From assembly GCF_001429395.1 (NCBI RefSeq), contig NZ_LMJT01000009.1:178656-242655 (forward strand): a stretch of DNA of 64,000 nt, read 5' to 3'. This document shows, piece by piece, positions 36,279 to 44,600 of the stretch (the stretch's first letter is position 1; every line of letters begins with the position of its first letter). The DNA comes from Allobosea sp. Root381. GTDB taxonomy: Bacteria > Pseudomonadota > Alphaproteobacteria > Rhizobiales > Beijerinckiaceae. The notes under the pieces were generated by a model. That model had not been told where the DNA came from and made no database searches. It saw only the letters and a program-made list of their open reading frames with translations. The translations under genes were made by a program, and so were the position numbers.

Positions 36279-37742
36279 GTGCGATTCTCGATTGTAGTCC
36301 CGGTCCATAACAATCCCGCCGACCTTTCCGTCTGCCTGTCGAGCATCGCGCGCCTAGATTACTCCAAGTCGGATTTCGAGGTCGTCGTCGTCGACAACAA
36401 TTCGTCGGACGACACGGCCGAGGTTGCGCGATCCTTCGGCGTGGCGGTTCTGGTGGAGGCGGAGGTCCAGAGCTCCTACGCGGCCCGCAATCGCGGCATC
36501 CGCGCCGCCAGGGGCGAGTTCATCGCCTTCACCGACAGCGATTGCATCGTGGATCCGCAATGGCTGTCCGAGATCGAAGCCGCCATCGAGGAGGGCGTCG
36601 GCTGCCTGGCGGGCGAGATCTTGTCCGCTCCGCCGGCTACGCTCGTCGAGCGCTTTTCCGACGAGATCGGGCTGCTGCGCCAGCGCGGCCCGCTCTCGGG
36701 TTGGCACTTCAAGCCCTATGCCCAGACCGCGAACGCCGTCTACCGCAGGCGCGTATTCGACGAGATCGGCCTGTTCGACCCGTCGATGCAATCGGGCGGC
36801 GACGCCACGCTCGCCTGGCGGATGCAGGACAGGACTGCCTACACGCTGAAATTCGTGCCCTCCGCCATCGTCCATCACCACCACCGCGCCAGCGTCCCCG
36901 AGCTGTGGAAGCAGTTCCGCCGCTACGGCACGGGCAAGATGTCCTGGGCGTTCGCGGAGCCCGACTATGTGCCGCCGGATATCGCGAAGCTCGAAGCCGA
37001 GGCCGTGGCGGCGTTCGACAAGGCGGTGCTGGCGCTGGAGGAGGCTGGCCTCGACGAGAAGGCGCTGGTCTTCCCGGTGCTGCGCGCAGCGACCCAGATG
37101 GCGCATCTCTCGGGCTATATGCAGGATCTGCTGACGACGGTCTCGCAGGGCCTTCCGCTCGACCAGGTCCCGGGACATGCGCGACGCCTGGTGCCGACCT
37201 GCAATCTCTGCGGCGGGACGCGCTTCGTTCCGGGCCCGGGCGGCCGCATGGCCGGCAGGCAAGCGCCTCAATGCGACGAATGCGGCTCGCTCGAACGGCA
37301 TCGGGCGCTGGCGGCCGTGCTCGACACATGGGACGGCAAGGACCTCGCTCGCCGCTCGGCCATCTGTTTTGGCGAGGCGCTGCCCAAGCCGCTCGCGCAG
37401 CGTTTCCGATCCGTGCGGCAGGCGCGGATCGGAGAGCGCGTCGGGGGCTGCCATGAGATGGCGCTTGTGTCCGGCTTCGCGGCGCAGGCCGGCGGGCGCG
37501 ATCTTGCCGAGGTGCTCGGCCAGGCTGCATCCTCTCTCTCGCCGGACGGCATGCTGCTACTCGCCGACGAGGCCGGCCGTCGCTTCGAAGCCGTCATCGG
37601 CGGCCAGACGGCACGCCTGACGATGGACGAGCCACTGCTGGCCGAGGTCCGCGCGCATATGACCAATGCGCGCGCGCGGGCGGAGACCATCGCCGATGAC
37701 GTAACCCGACGCGGACACTATTTTGTCAGGGTCGGACAATAG
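36279..37742 (+). CDS. GT2 glycosyltransferase with C-terminal zinc-ribbon and methyltransferase-like region
   Basis: A 487-residue two-part protein. Residues 1-240 are a GT-A family 2 transferase: FSIVVPVHNNPADL, VVDNNSSDDT, and the DXD-type FTDSDCIVDPQW, then GGDATLAWRM. Residues 308-345 carry two Cys pairs (CNLCGG and CDECGSLERHRAL), the CGSLERHR signature found before SAM-methyltransferase domains. The remaining 140 residues have methyltransferase-like length (LSPDGMLLLADE) but no visible GxGxG SAM loop, so this part may be inactive. GTG start. Opens the surface-glycan island. Confidence 0.82.
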   Translation: MRFSIVVPVHNNPADLSVCLSSIARLDYSKSDFEVVVVDNNSSDDTAEVARSFGVAVLVEAEVQSSYAARNRGIRAARGEFIAFTDSDCIVDPQWLSEIEAAIEEGVGCLAGEILSAPPATLVERFSDEIGLLRQRGPLSGWHFKPYAQTANAVYRRRVFDEIGLFDPSMQSGGDATLAWRMQDRTAYTLKFVPSAIVHHHHRASVPELWKQFRRYGTGKMSWAFAEPDYVPPDIAKLEAEAVAAFDKAVLALEEAGLDEKALVFPVLRAATQMAHLSGYMQDLLTTVSQGLPLDQVPGHARRLVPTCNLCGGTRFVPGPGGRMAGRQAPQCDECGSLERHRALAAVLDTWDGKDLARRSAICFGEALPKPLAQRFRSVRQARIGERVGGCHEMALVSGFAAQAGGRDLAEVLGQAASSLSPDGMLLLADEAGRRFEAVIGGQTARLTMDEPLLAEVRAHMTNARARAETIADDVTRRGHYFVRVGQ

Positions 37743-37835
37743 GCGCTTCGACGCGGGCAGGTGCCGCTTTGCGGCCGCCCGAGACACCGGAGACCGGCGG
37801 CTGCGCCTTCGCCATGGAGGAGGGTTGGCGGCGCT

Positions 37836-38594
37836 TCAGGTGACGATCGGGTCGTCGGGGTTCAACTCGAACGACAGCGTTCCGTATCCGAAAAGATCGA
37901 CGTCCTTGACTGGGGATTTCTTCCTGCCCTTGTAGAGCTCGATCTTCAACGACTGGCAAAAGGACGGATAGGCATCCAGCGTGGTCAGGAAGAGCTTGCG
38001 GCCGGCAATGCAGACCGGCGCCAGCTTCGGGCAATCATACAGTATGTATTCGTAAATGCCTTGGGTGACGCCCGGCCAGTCTGGATGGAAGAAATCGTCG
38101 ACGATGACGATGCCGCCGCTAACGATCAAAGACTGGGCTATCCGGATATCGTTGCGCGCATGGATTTTGGTGTGTCCGCCATCGACGCTGAACAGCCTGA
38201 ACTTGCCGCAACCCGCTTCGATCTGCGCAACGCGCCGTTCGTCGATGCTCAGCGAATCCGCCGTGATCAACTCGACATCGTCGGCGGTGCCGTGAAAGCG
38301 CCGTAGGTTATCGACGAACTTCTCCTTCGAGCCCAAGCCCGACTTGTCGATGTTCAGTTCCTGCATCTCGAAGACGTCGACCGCTGCATGACGAGTGGCG
38401 TTGGTCGTGCACGCCAGCAGCGCCAGAAAGAACTTGCCGTGATGAACGCCGATTTCGCACGATCCGGCTTCCGGTATCGCCCGTCGTGCAAGGGACAGCC
38501 TATTGCAGGCCGAAAGCGCTGCCACAGCGCCGGGATATACCCAGCCGTGCACCTGATTGTAGGCGCCTTGAAGATAGCCGTTCAAATCCGTCAC
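37836..38594 (-). CDS. Class I SAM-dependent methyltransferase (TylF/Methyltransf_24-like)
   Basis: A 252-residue protein with EIGVHHGKFFLAL (SAM motif I variant, about residues 47-59), AVDVFEMQ (motif II), LFSVDGGHTKIHARNDI (about residues 137-153) and GGIVIVDDFFHPDWPGVTQG (metal-binding Asp pair). This is the pattern of macrocin-O-methyltransferase-like enzymes that methylate sugar hydroxyls. GTG at 38594 has GGAG 7 bases upstream. It is convergent with the GT2 gene and 54 bases downstream of the AT-rich gene, so likely co-transcribed with it. Confidence 0.82.
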   Translation of the reverse strand: MTDLNGYLQGAYNQVHGWVYPGAVAALSACNRLSLARRAIPEAGSCEIGVHHGKFFLALLACTTNATRHAAVDVFEMQELNIDKSGLGSKEKFVDNLRRFHGTADDVELITADSLSIDERRVAQIEAGCGKFRLFSVDGGHTKIHARNDIRIAQSLIVSGGIVIVDDFFHPDWPGVTQGIYEYILYDCPKLAPVCIAGRKLFLTTLDAYPSFCQSLKIELYKGRKKSPVKDVDLFGYGTLSFELNPDDPIVT

Positions 38595-38648
38595 GATAAG
38601 GCTCCGTCCCACGGGGCGAGGAAGTGTCCATATTCGGACCCCGGGTCA

Positions 38649-39752
38649 CTACTGAACGAGATGTCTCAGCATCGTTTCGATGCGATTGAAATAGGTATGT
38701 TTCTGAGCAATATCCTGCATCACAGAGGATAGATAATCTGCGTCATTTATTCTTGTGTCGTTCAGGCTGGATCGGATCAGAGATGAAATGTTTCTGTCGA
38801 TGATGCAATCTGAACCAAATATCGACGTGATAAGCCGGTTGTTGCTGACCAGCGCCGATCCATAGCTTCCGTTCTTGAATATCCGACAGGGTATGTAATA
38901 GCCGATCTGGCCCGCGCCTTGGATGGAGGGCGCGATCCTGGCCTCGCCAGTGAGCTTGCGGGCTTCCTCGTCGGAAACAGCGCCTTCAATAATGTCGGCC
39001 TGATGCCCGTAATTGCGGATGAATTCGCGGTCGATACATCCGCCATAGATCTGAAGCCGCAATCCTTCGCTTACGCAGGCGCCAACGAGCTCCCCGAGCT
39101 CAGCGATGTTGCGATGCCATACGCTTCCAACAAATACGACGTTTTCGTTGGCTTGCTGCTTGGATGCGAGCTTCGGAATTCCGGCGAGCGCCTGGTCGAT
39201 CTCGCCGGGAAGGAGATCCGTCGCCCAGGCAGTAACCAGAGTCCGGGTCGACTTGCTGAAATATTCAAACGGCAGGTCGCGATCGCCGGATGCGGGGAGA
39301 AAATCCGCCTCTGCGGCAGGTCGATTTTTCACCAGGTGCTGGAACACGTGATTCTGAGCAAGGCGGACCGGCGCGTTCGGATCGCCCCTAAATTCGTCAA
39401 AAAACAGCGTCCTCTCGAAGATGTCGTCGATATACCTTGTCGAGGTTGCGCCGGACGTGCCGTGCACGAGGTAATAATTATCTTTCCCTAAAGGTATATT
39501 ATTATCGTAATAGCCTGGTACGGTATATGATATATATAATTTGTTCCTTGGGATATCGCCCTCTAGGATCGTATTATCTTTCCAGGAAACATTTATATAA
39601 TCATATCCCTCAACAATTGCAGAGAACGCTTTATATAAAGATTTGTGTATGTAATGGTGAGTATGATTTTGCTGTCGAAGCCCAAATATTATGACTTCGT
39701 TGATTCCAAGAGATCGAAGTATTTCTAGCGAAATTTGCTTCGATTTAACCAT
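38649..39752 (-). CDS. AT-rich gene, GT-B-like glycosyltransferase candidate, family not recognised
   Basis: A 367-residue protein with no membrane segment. An N-terminal Rossmann-like part (ILRSLGINEVIIFGLRQQN) is followed in the second half by NVVFVGSVWHRNIAELGELVGACVSEGLRLQIYGG, IEGAVSDEEARKLTGEARIAPSIQGAGQIGYYIPCRIFKNGSYGSALVSNN. The last stretch has the R-x(n)-K/E layout of a GT-B nucleotide-sugar site, so a glycosyltransferase is plausible but not certain. The base composition is far more AT-rich than its neighbours, especially at 39440-39780, and codon use differs (many ATA, TAT, AAT), indicating recent acquisition. ATG at 39752 with AGGA close upstream. Confidence 0.65.
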   Translation of the reverse strand: MVKSKQISLEILRSLGINEVIIFGLRQQNHTHHYIHKSLYKAFSAIVEGYDYINVSWKDNTILEGDIPRNKLYISYTVPGYYDNNIPLGKDNYYLVHGTSGATSTRYIDDIFERTLFFDEFRGDPNAPVRLAQNHVFQHLVKNRPAAEADFLPASGDRDLPFEYFSKSTRTLVTAWATDLLPGEIDQALAGIPKLASKQQANENVVFVGSVWHRNIAELGELVGACVSEGLRLQIYGGCIDREFIRNYGHQADIIEGAVSDEEARKLTGEARIAPSIQGAGQIGYYIPCRIFKNGSYGSALVSNNRLITSIFGSDCIIDRNISSLIRSSLNDTRINDADYLSSVMQDIAQKHTYFNRIETMLRHLVQ

Positions 39753-40299
39753 AGAGTCCTGTTTTTGCATCGTGATTATGTGTCGCAATAGCTCTATGTC
39801 TAGAACGCGCCTGAATGGGCAGTGACCGCATCGCAGCGATATGGTCGGCGAATAAGCTGACCAAACGCAGCCGAGTTCTTCTCATGTCGAAGAATGATAT
39901 CGCTGCCTCGGCGTGATCGCGGCGGGTCGTCGATGGACGATACGGTGATCGTCGATCGGTCGGTACCTGGGAGCGCGATGGGGCGGCCTCGGGTTCAGCC
40001 ATTTATCGATGCTGAGATTTAACTCTGTTATTCTACAGATTCTGCAGCGCAAGAGACCCAATCCTCGAAGTTTCGATCGAGACTGATCACGTCTTAACGT
40101 CAAGGACGGTGCATATCAATGGCGCGCTCGATGCGGGCCGCCGTCTGATGGTGGCGGCTGCGGTCGAGCAGAGGTGGATTGCCGATCGATGAGGTGGGTC
40201 AAGGGACTCGCCGAGCACCGCATCGAGAACCCCGTGCGATCTTTATCCCCGTCGGAGAAGGTGGTGCGAAGCTTGCGGGACACTCACCGGGAACAACCC
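39753..40299. other. Intergenic region, no gene supported
   Basis: About 550 bases between two divergent genes. It is more AT-rich near 39753-39800 and 40000-40050. Small open frames here lack coding character. It should hold the promoters of both flanking genes; no convincing operator or RNA was recognised. Confidence 0.6.
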
Positions 40300-41511
40300 A
40301 TGTCCGCGCCAACCTCTCCGCGCCTCGGCCTTGCCTACCTCGCAGCCGCCCAGGCGCAAAAGCATGTCACCCTCAACGACGCGTTGCGCCGCCTCGACGC
40401 CGTCGTCCAGGTCGCGGTCGCGTCGATGAGCGTGGCTGTCCAGCCGGCATCGCCCGCCGAGGGCGAGACCTATGTCCTTCCGCCCGGCGCCGCCGGCCCT
40501 GCCTGGGGCACGATGCTGCCGGGGAGCCTTGCCGCCTTTCAGGATGGCGCCTTCGTCGAGATCCGGCCCTGGGCCGGCTTCCTGGCCTATGTCGCGGACG
40601 AGGGCTCGCTCCAGCTCCATGACGGGGCTGGCTGGGGGCCGGCTGCGGCGGCTCCGGACGGCGCGGCGCGCTTCGGCGTCAACACGCCGGCCGACGCCAC
40701 GAACAGGCTCGCCGTCAAATCCGACGCGGTGCTCTTCAGCCATGACGACGTCACGCCGGGCTCCGGCGACATGCGGGCGGTCTTCAACAAATCCGCCGCC
40801 GCCAGGCACGCCTCGGCCCTGTTCCAGAGCGCCTATTCGGGACGCGCCGAGATCGGCCTGGCCGGCGATGACGACTTTCATCTCAAGGTCTCGGCCAACG
40901 GCGCAAGCTGGGCCGACGCCATGGTCGTCAATGCCGGCACGGGCCGCGTGCTGCTCGGTGCGAGCGGAACGGCCTCCGATGCGCTGCACGTCAAGGCGGC
41001 TGCCGATCCCGCGCTGAGGCTCGAGGAGGCCGGTTCGAGCAGTCATCTCGTGCTGAGGCACGTGTCTTCCGGCCAGAGCGTGCTTGAACATGTCGCCGCC
41101 ACCGGCCAGGCGCTGATCGATCTTTCGCCGCAGGTGCAGGACGGCGTCTCGGCCAGCCTGTTCCGCTTCTTCCGCTCCGTCAACACGACCGCGCCTTGCC
41201 GGATCGACATCAACCGCGGCGATGGGACGGCGACCGTCAACCACAGCTTCATGGGCAAATCCCATACCTTCCTCAACCGCACGGATGGCTTCGTGAAGGT
41301 CGGCGGCGGCGCGAGCGCTCCGAACCCGGTCTGTGCGGTGGATGTCGACGGGCCGGTGCGGGTCAAGGGCTATACGGTGGCAGGTCTTCCGGCAGCATCG
41401 GTGGGGGCCGGCCAGATCGTCTTCGTATCCGACGAGACCGGCGGCGCCGTGCTGGCGTACTCGGATGGTGCCCAGTGGCGGCGCGTTACCGATCGGGCGG
41501 TGGTGTCGTGA
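40300..41511 (+). CDS. DUF2793 domain, tail-fibre-like protein
   Basis: A 403-residue protein. Residues 1-120 match DUF2793 (LGLAYLAAAQAQKHVTLNDALRRLDAVVQ, ASPAEGETYVLP, GWGPAAA), a domain known from alphaproteobacterial phage and gene-transfer-agent tail regions. The rest is beta-rich, with short repeating strands (RLAVKSDAVLFSHDD, GTGRVLLGASGTASDALHVKA, GFVKVGGGASAPNPVCAVDVDGPVRVKGYTVAGLPA) as in receptor-binding tail fibres. No capsid, portal or terminase gene is in the window, so this is an orphan within a glycan island. ATG at 40300. Confidence 0.85.
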   Translation: MSAPTSPRLGLAYLAAAQAQKHVTLNDALRRLDAVVQVAVASMSVAVQPASPAEGETYVLPPGAAGPAWGTMLPGSLAAFQDGAFVEIRPWAGFLAYVADEGSLQLHDGAGWGPAAAAPDGAARFGVNTPADATNRLAVKSDAVLFSHDDVTPGSGDMRAVFNKSAAARHASALFQSAYSGRAEIGLAGDDDFHLKVSANGASWADAMVVNAGTGRVLLGASGTASDALHVKAAADPALRLEEAGSSSHLVLRHVSSGQSVLEHVAATGQALIDLSPQVQDGVSASLFRFFRSVNTTAPCRIDINRGDGTATVNHSFMGKSHTFLNRTDGFVKVGGGASAPNPVCAVDVDGPVRVKGYTVAGLPAASVGAGQIVFVSDETGGAVLAYSDGAQWRRVTDRAVVS

Positions 41512-41676
41512 GGGGGCGCTGGGAAATGCCGAAATGCGAAGCGCAACCGCAGGGTTGCTCGTCGCGCGGGCGCAGCTAGGGCATCGGTCCGAAAAGTGAC
41601 CTGCGGTTGTCGGGAAAAGCCGATGCAAGATCAAAGGTCCGGGTCATCGGGCCGAGTACGATATTCGGTCCGATGG

Positions 41677-42441
41677 CTAGGAGGCGAAATCCGACGGCTT
41701 GGCTAGTTCATATCCGAAAGCTTCGAAATCGTCCTTGTAAAGCTCGTTGACGATCTCGATGGTCTTCTTTCGATAGTTGACGAGATGCCGCCCCGGCGTG
41801 TCCGATTTCGAACGGACGTTCCTGCGCTGGATTTCGCCTGGCTCGATGTCGAGCCGGCCAGCAAGGATCCGCAGATCGGCCTCCAGGGACTCGTTTCTGC
41901 CGATCCAGTCCATCATGCAATCGCCGGCTCGATGCGTGAATTTGTGCATGGGACAGAAGCAGATCCAATAAGCATCATTGATCACGTCTGCCTTGGCAGC
42001 ATAATCTTGGACATATCGGTTGAAGTCCTCGCCTATGGTGTCGAATATCGGTCTCTTAGCTTCTTCCCAGTGCGGCAGATTATATGCTGCGAAGAAATCC
42101 TGCATAAAGCCGGAATAAAGCCTGTCATATGGATTTCTGACGAAAGAGAACTTGAAATAGCGGCTGGCGAGGTCGGCATGCTTCGACTGGAGGAAGCGAT
42201 CGATCGTGACATGTTCCGAGAAATGGTCTGTCGGCCGCTTGATGTCGCGATAGGGGTCGATCACGCTGCGGACGGTCGATGAGCCGGCCTTCGGGATCAC
42301 AAAGTATATAAACCGCTTTTCCGTAGATATACCCATGCGTGGGACGGTAGCGGATCGGTTCCTGAGCGACAAGGGATTGAAGCTTCGCCATATCGCGGCG
42401 ATGATCTCCCGCGCTGCATTATCCTGGTCCGGTCGTCCCAT
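41677..42441 (-). CDS. Sulfotransferase family 2-like protein
   Basis: A 254-residue PAPS-dependent sulfotransferase-like protein. The 5'-phosphosulfate loop is FVIPKAGSSTVRSVI (about residues 47-61), and the 3'-phosphate site is FSFVRNPYDRLYSGFMQDF (about residues 97-115), both typical of carbohydrate (HNK1/chondroitin-type) sulfotransferases. A CMMDWIGRNESL segment follows. It probably sulfates a surface glycan built by neighbouring enzymes. The start at 42441 shares the bases CATG with the opposite gene's start; starts further upstream (to 42501) would overlap the GT gene. Confidence 0.85.
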   Translation of the reverse strand: MGRPDQDNAAREIIAAIWRSFNPLSLRNRSATVPRMGISTEKRFIYFVIPKAGSSTVRSVIDPYRDIKRPTDHFSEHVTIDRFLQSKHADLASRYFKFSFVRNPYDRLYSGFMQDFFAAYNLPHWEEAKRPIFDTIGEDFNRYVQDYAAKADVINDAYWICFCPMHKFTHRAGDCMMDWIGRNESLEADLRILAGRLDIEPGEIQRRNVRSKSDTPGRHLVNYRKKTIEIVNELYKDDFEAFGYELAKPSDFAS

Positions 42442-43789
42442 GATCCCGTCGAAGGGCTCTTCCTTGGAAGCGCCTGTCATCTCCGTCGTCATCAACACCA
42501 ACGGGCGCCGCGAAAGCCTGGCGACGACGCTGGAGGCTCTGCGCCTCCAGACCTACCGGCATTTCGAGATCTGCATCGTCTGCGGCCCTGGCCCGGACGG
42601 AACGCGTGAATTCGTTGCGGAACAGGTAGCTGTCGGTGCCCTGAAGGCCGCCGATTGCGACGAGCGCAACCTCTCGGTTTCGCGGAATATCGGCATCGCC
42701 CTGGCTGCCGGCGAATTCGTCGCCTTCATCGACGATGACGCCATACCCGAGCCGGTTTGGCTCGAGCAACTCCTCGCAGGGATCGGCGATGATCCGCTGG
42801 TTGCGGGCATCGGCGGCATGGTGTTCCAGCCGAATGGGCGCGATCTCCAGTTCCGCTTCTCGACCTGCGATCGCTTCGGCAATGCCCGGCATGACGTCGA
42901 GTGCCCCGCCGACGCCTCGGCCTTCCCGCTGAGCGCCCATTTTCCGCATGTCATGGGCACGAATGCGATGTTCCGCCGGCAGGCCCTGGTCGCGGTCGGC
43001 GGCTTCGACGAGGAGTATGACTATTATCTCGACGAGGCCGATCTCTGTTGCCGGCTCGTCGATGCGGGATATGCGATTCGTCAGCGCGGCGATGCGCCGG
43101 TGCATCACCAGTTCCTCAGCGGCACGGTTCGGGATGGCGAAGGCATCACCGCGCATTTCTATCCGATCCTGAAGAACCAGCTCTATTTCGCGCTCGTCAA
43201 CGGCCGCAGCCACGCGACGCTGCCGCGGATACTGGATTCCGCGCGCGATTTCACGGCTTGCCACCGCGCCGATATCGCCGGCCATGTCGCGCGCGGGGCA
43301 CTGCACAAGCAGGCGCTGGTTGCCTTCGACGAGGACCATGACCGCGCGACTTTGGCCGCGCTTTCGCGGGGGCTCTCCGGCGGACGCCGCCTCCAGGATG
43401 CGAGCCGCTTCGACGCTCCGCCTGCCTTCCTGCCCGCCGCGCTGGCCGCCTCACGGGAGGCGGACGGAAGCCGGAGGCATGTCGTCATCGTAGCGCAGGA
43501 GAGTGGTGCAGCGGGGGGTGTGGAAGATGCTCGAGCGCGCGCTCGTGGGCTGGCTGAAGCCGGGGATTTCGTGCGCGTCCTGCTGCTCGCCGCCGCTCGC
43601 TCGCGCATGCGGGAAGGCGTCGCCTTGCGCGGGGGCGTCTGGCACCATGTCGTATACGGCGAGAGTTCGGGCGACGACGCGGCTACGCTGGCCGCCGCGC
43701 TGCGACGCATCGCGCGCTACCATCCAATTGATGCCGTCGAGAATCCTGATGGGTTTCTCACCGCCGAATTGACTGCAATGGACGCCTGA
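42440..43789 (+). CDS. GT2 glycosyltransferase with truncated GT4-like C-terminal half
   Basis: A 449-residue protein. Residues 10-240 form a GT-A family 2 domain: PVISVVINTNGRRESL, FIDDDAIPEPVWLEQL (DDD metal site), VMGTNAMFRRQALVAVGGFDEEYDYYLDEADLCCRL. After a helical linker, the last 105 residues (RHVVIVAQESGAAGGVEDARARARGLAEAGDFVRVL onward to HPIDAVENPDGFL) look like the N-terminal acceptor half of a GT-B (GT4) enzyme, then stop. The nucleotide-sugar half is missing. Start at 42440; an upstream in-frame ATG at 42335 would overlap the sulfotransferase gene. Confidence 0.83.
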   Translation: MIPSKGSSLEAPVISVVINTNGRRESLATTLEALRLQTYRHFEICIVCGPGPDGTREFVAEQVAVGALKAADCDERNLSVSRNIGIALAAGEFVAFIDDDAIPEPVWLEQLLAGIGDDPLVAGIGGMVFQPNGRDLQFRFSTCDRFGNARHDVECPADASAFPLSAHFPHVMGTNAMFRRQALVAVGGFDEEYDYYLDEADLCCRLVDAGYAIRQRGDAPVHHQFLSGTVRDGEGITAHFYPILKNQLYFALVNGRSHATLPRILDSARDFTACHRADIAGHVARGALHKQALVAFDEDHDRATLAALSRGLSGGRRLQDASRFDAPPAFLPAALAASREADGSRRHVVIVAQESGAAGGVEDARARARGLAEAGDFVRVLLLAAARSRMREGVALRGGVWHHVVYGESSGDDAATLAAALRRIARYHPIDAVENPDGFLTAELTAMDA

Positions 43790-43810
43790 ACGCCCGATGA
43801 CCCGGCGCGG

Positions 43811-44596
43811 TCAGTGGCCGGCGCCGGTGCCTTCGAGCGTCTTCTCGACCGCTTCGAGCCTGCTGCGGCAGAGCTCGATCTCGTTGCGATGGCTGTTGAG
43901 TTCCGAAAGCTGCGAGAGCAGGGCCGGGAAACCGTGCTGGGATACCGGGGCCCGCGCCTCCAGCGCGCTCAGCCGTTCCGCATGCGTATCGCGGGTAGTC
44001 GCCTGCGCGTCCTGGACCGAGGCGGCCGAGGCCTGCAATTGCAGCACGCGGCCGTCCAGGTTCTCGACGTTCCGGCGCAGGCGTTGCAACTCCACGGCGA
44101 CGGCCCGGATCGCGCCGATCTGATCGGCGAAGGCTGCAATCCGCTTCTCGACCGCCGCCGCGATCCGCTCGTCGAGATTCGATACGCCCGTGCCGGTGGA
44201 AGCGTCTTGCCGCAGCGACTCGTTCGTGATCGTGACCTCGTGCCGCGCCGGCTCGAAGGCCGGATCGATGACAAGTGCCTTGCGATACCAGCCGAGGGCC
44301 TGCTCGGGGCGCCCGTTCAGCTTCTCGACATGGCCGAGCTGGACGCAGGTGTCGGCGTTCTGTGGCTCGAGCGACAGGGCGCGTAGATAGGCGCGCTCGG
44401 CTTCGTCGCGGCGGCCGAGTTCCTTCAGGCAATGCCCGAGCTGGACCCAGATCGCGGCGTCGCCTGGCTCCTTTTCGAGGTAGCGCTGATAGAGCTCCGC
44501 AGCCGTTCGCCTGTCGTTGCGGTCGCGAGCCTCGTCGCCCTTCGAGCGAAGGTTCTCGTTTGGCTGGGCGGAGCCGAAGAGCTTCAGTTTCAGCAT
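43811..44596 (-). CDS. Tetratricopeptide repeat protein with coiled-coil tail
   Basis: A 261-residue protein with at least three TPR motifs at about residues 20-115 (EARDRNDRRTAAELYQRYLEKEP, AAIWVQLGHCLKELGRRDEAERAYLRALSLEP, ADTCVQLGHVEKLNGRPEQALGWYRKALVIDP). A long heptad-rich coiled coil follows (about 140-255). It starts 4 bases after the giant glycosyltransferase gene, so the two are co-transcribed. It probably acts as a scaffold or adaptor, perhaps binding the coiled-coil of its neighbour. Confidence 0.85.
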   Translation of the reverse strand: MLKLKLFGSAQPNENLRSKGDEARDRNDRRTAAELYQRYLEKEPGDAAIWVQLGHCLKELGRRDEAERAYLRALSLEPQNADTCVQLGHVEKLNGRPEQALGWYRKALVIDPAFEPARHEVTITNESLRQDASTGTGVSNLDERIAAAVEKRIAAFADQIGAIRAVAVELQRLRRNVENLDGRVLQLQASAASVQDAQATTRDTHAERLSALEARAPVSQHGFPALLSQLSELNSHRNEIELCRSRLEAVEKTLEGTGAGH

Positions 44597-44600
44597 GATC

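Noticed and set aside
40300..41511. Prophage or gene-transfer-agent cluster
   Set aside because: Only the DUF2793 gene is phage-like; no capsid, portal, terminase, integrase or lysis gene occurs in the window.
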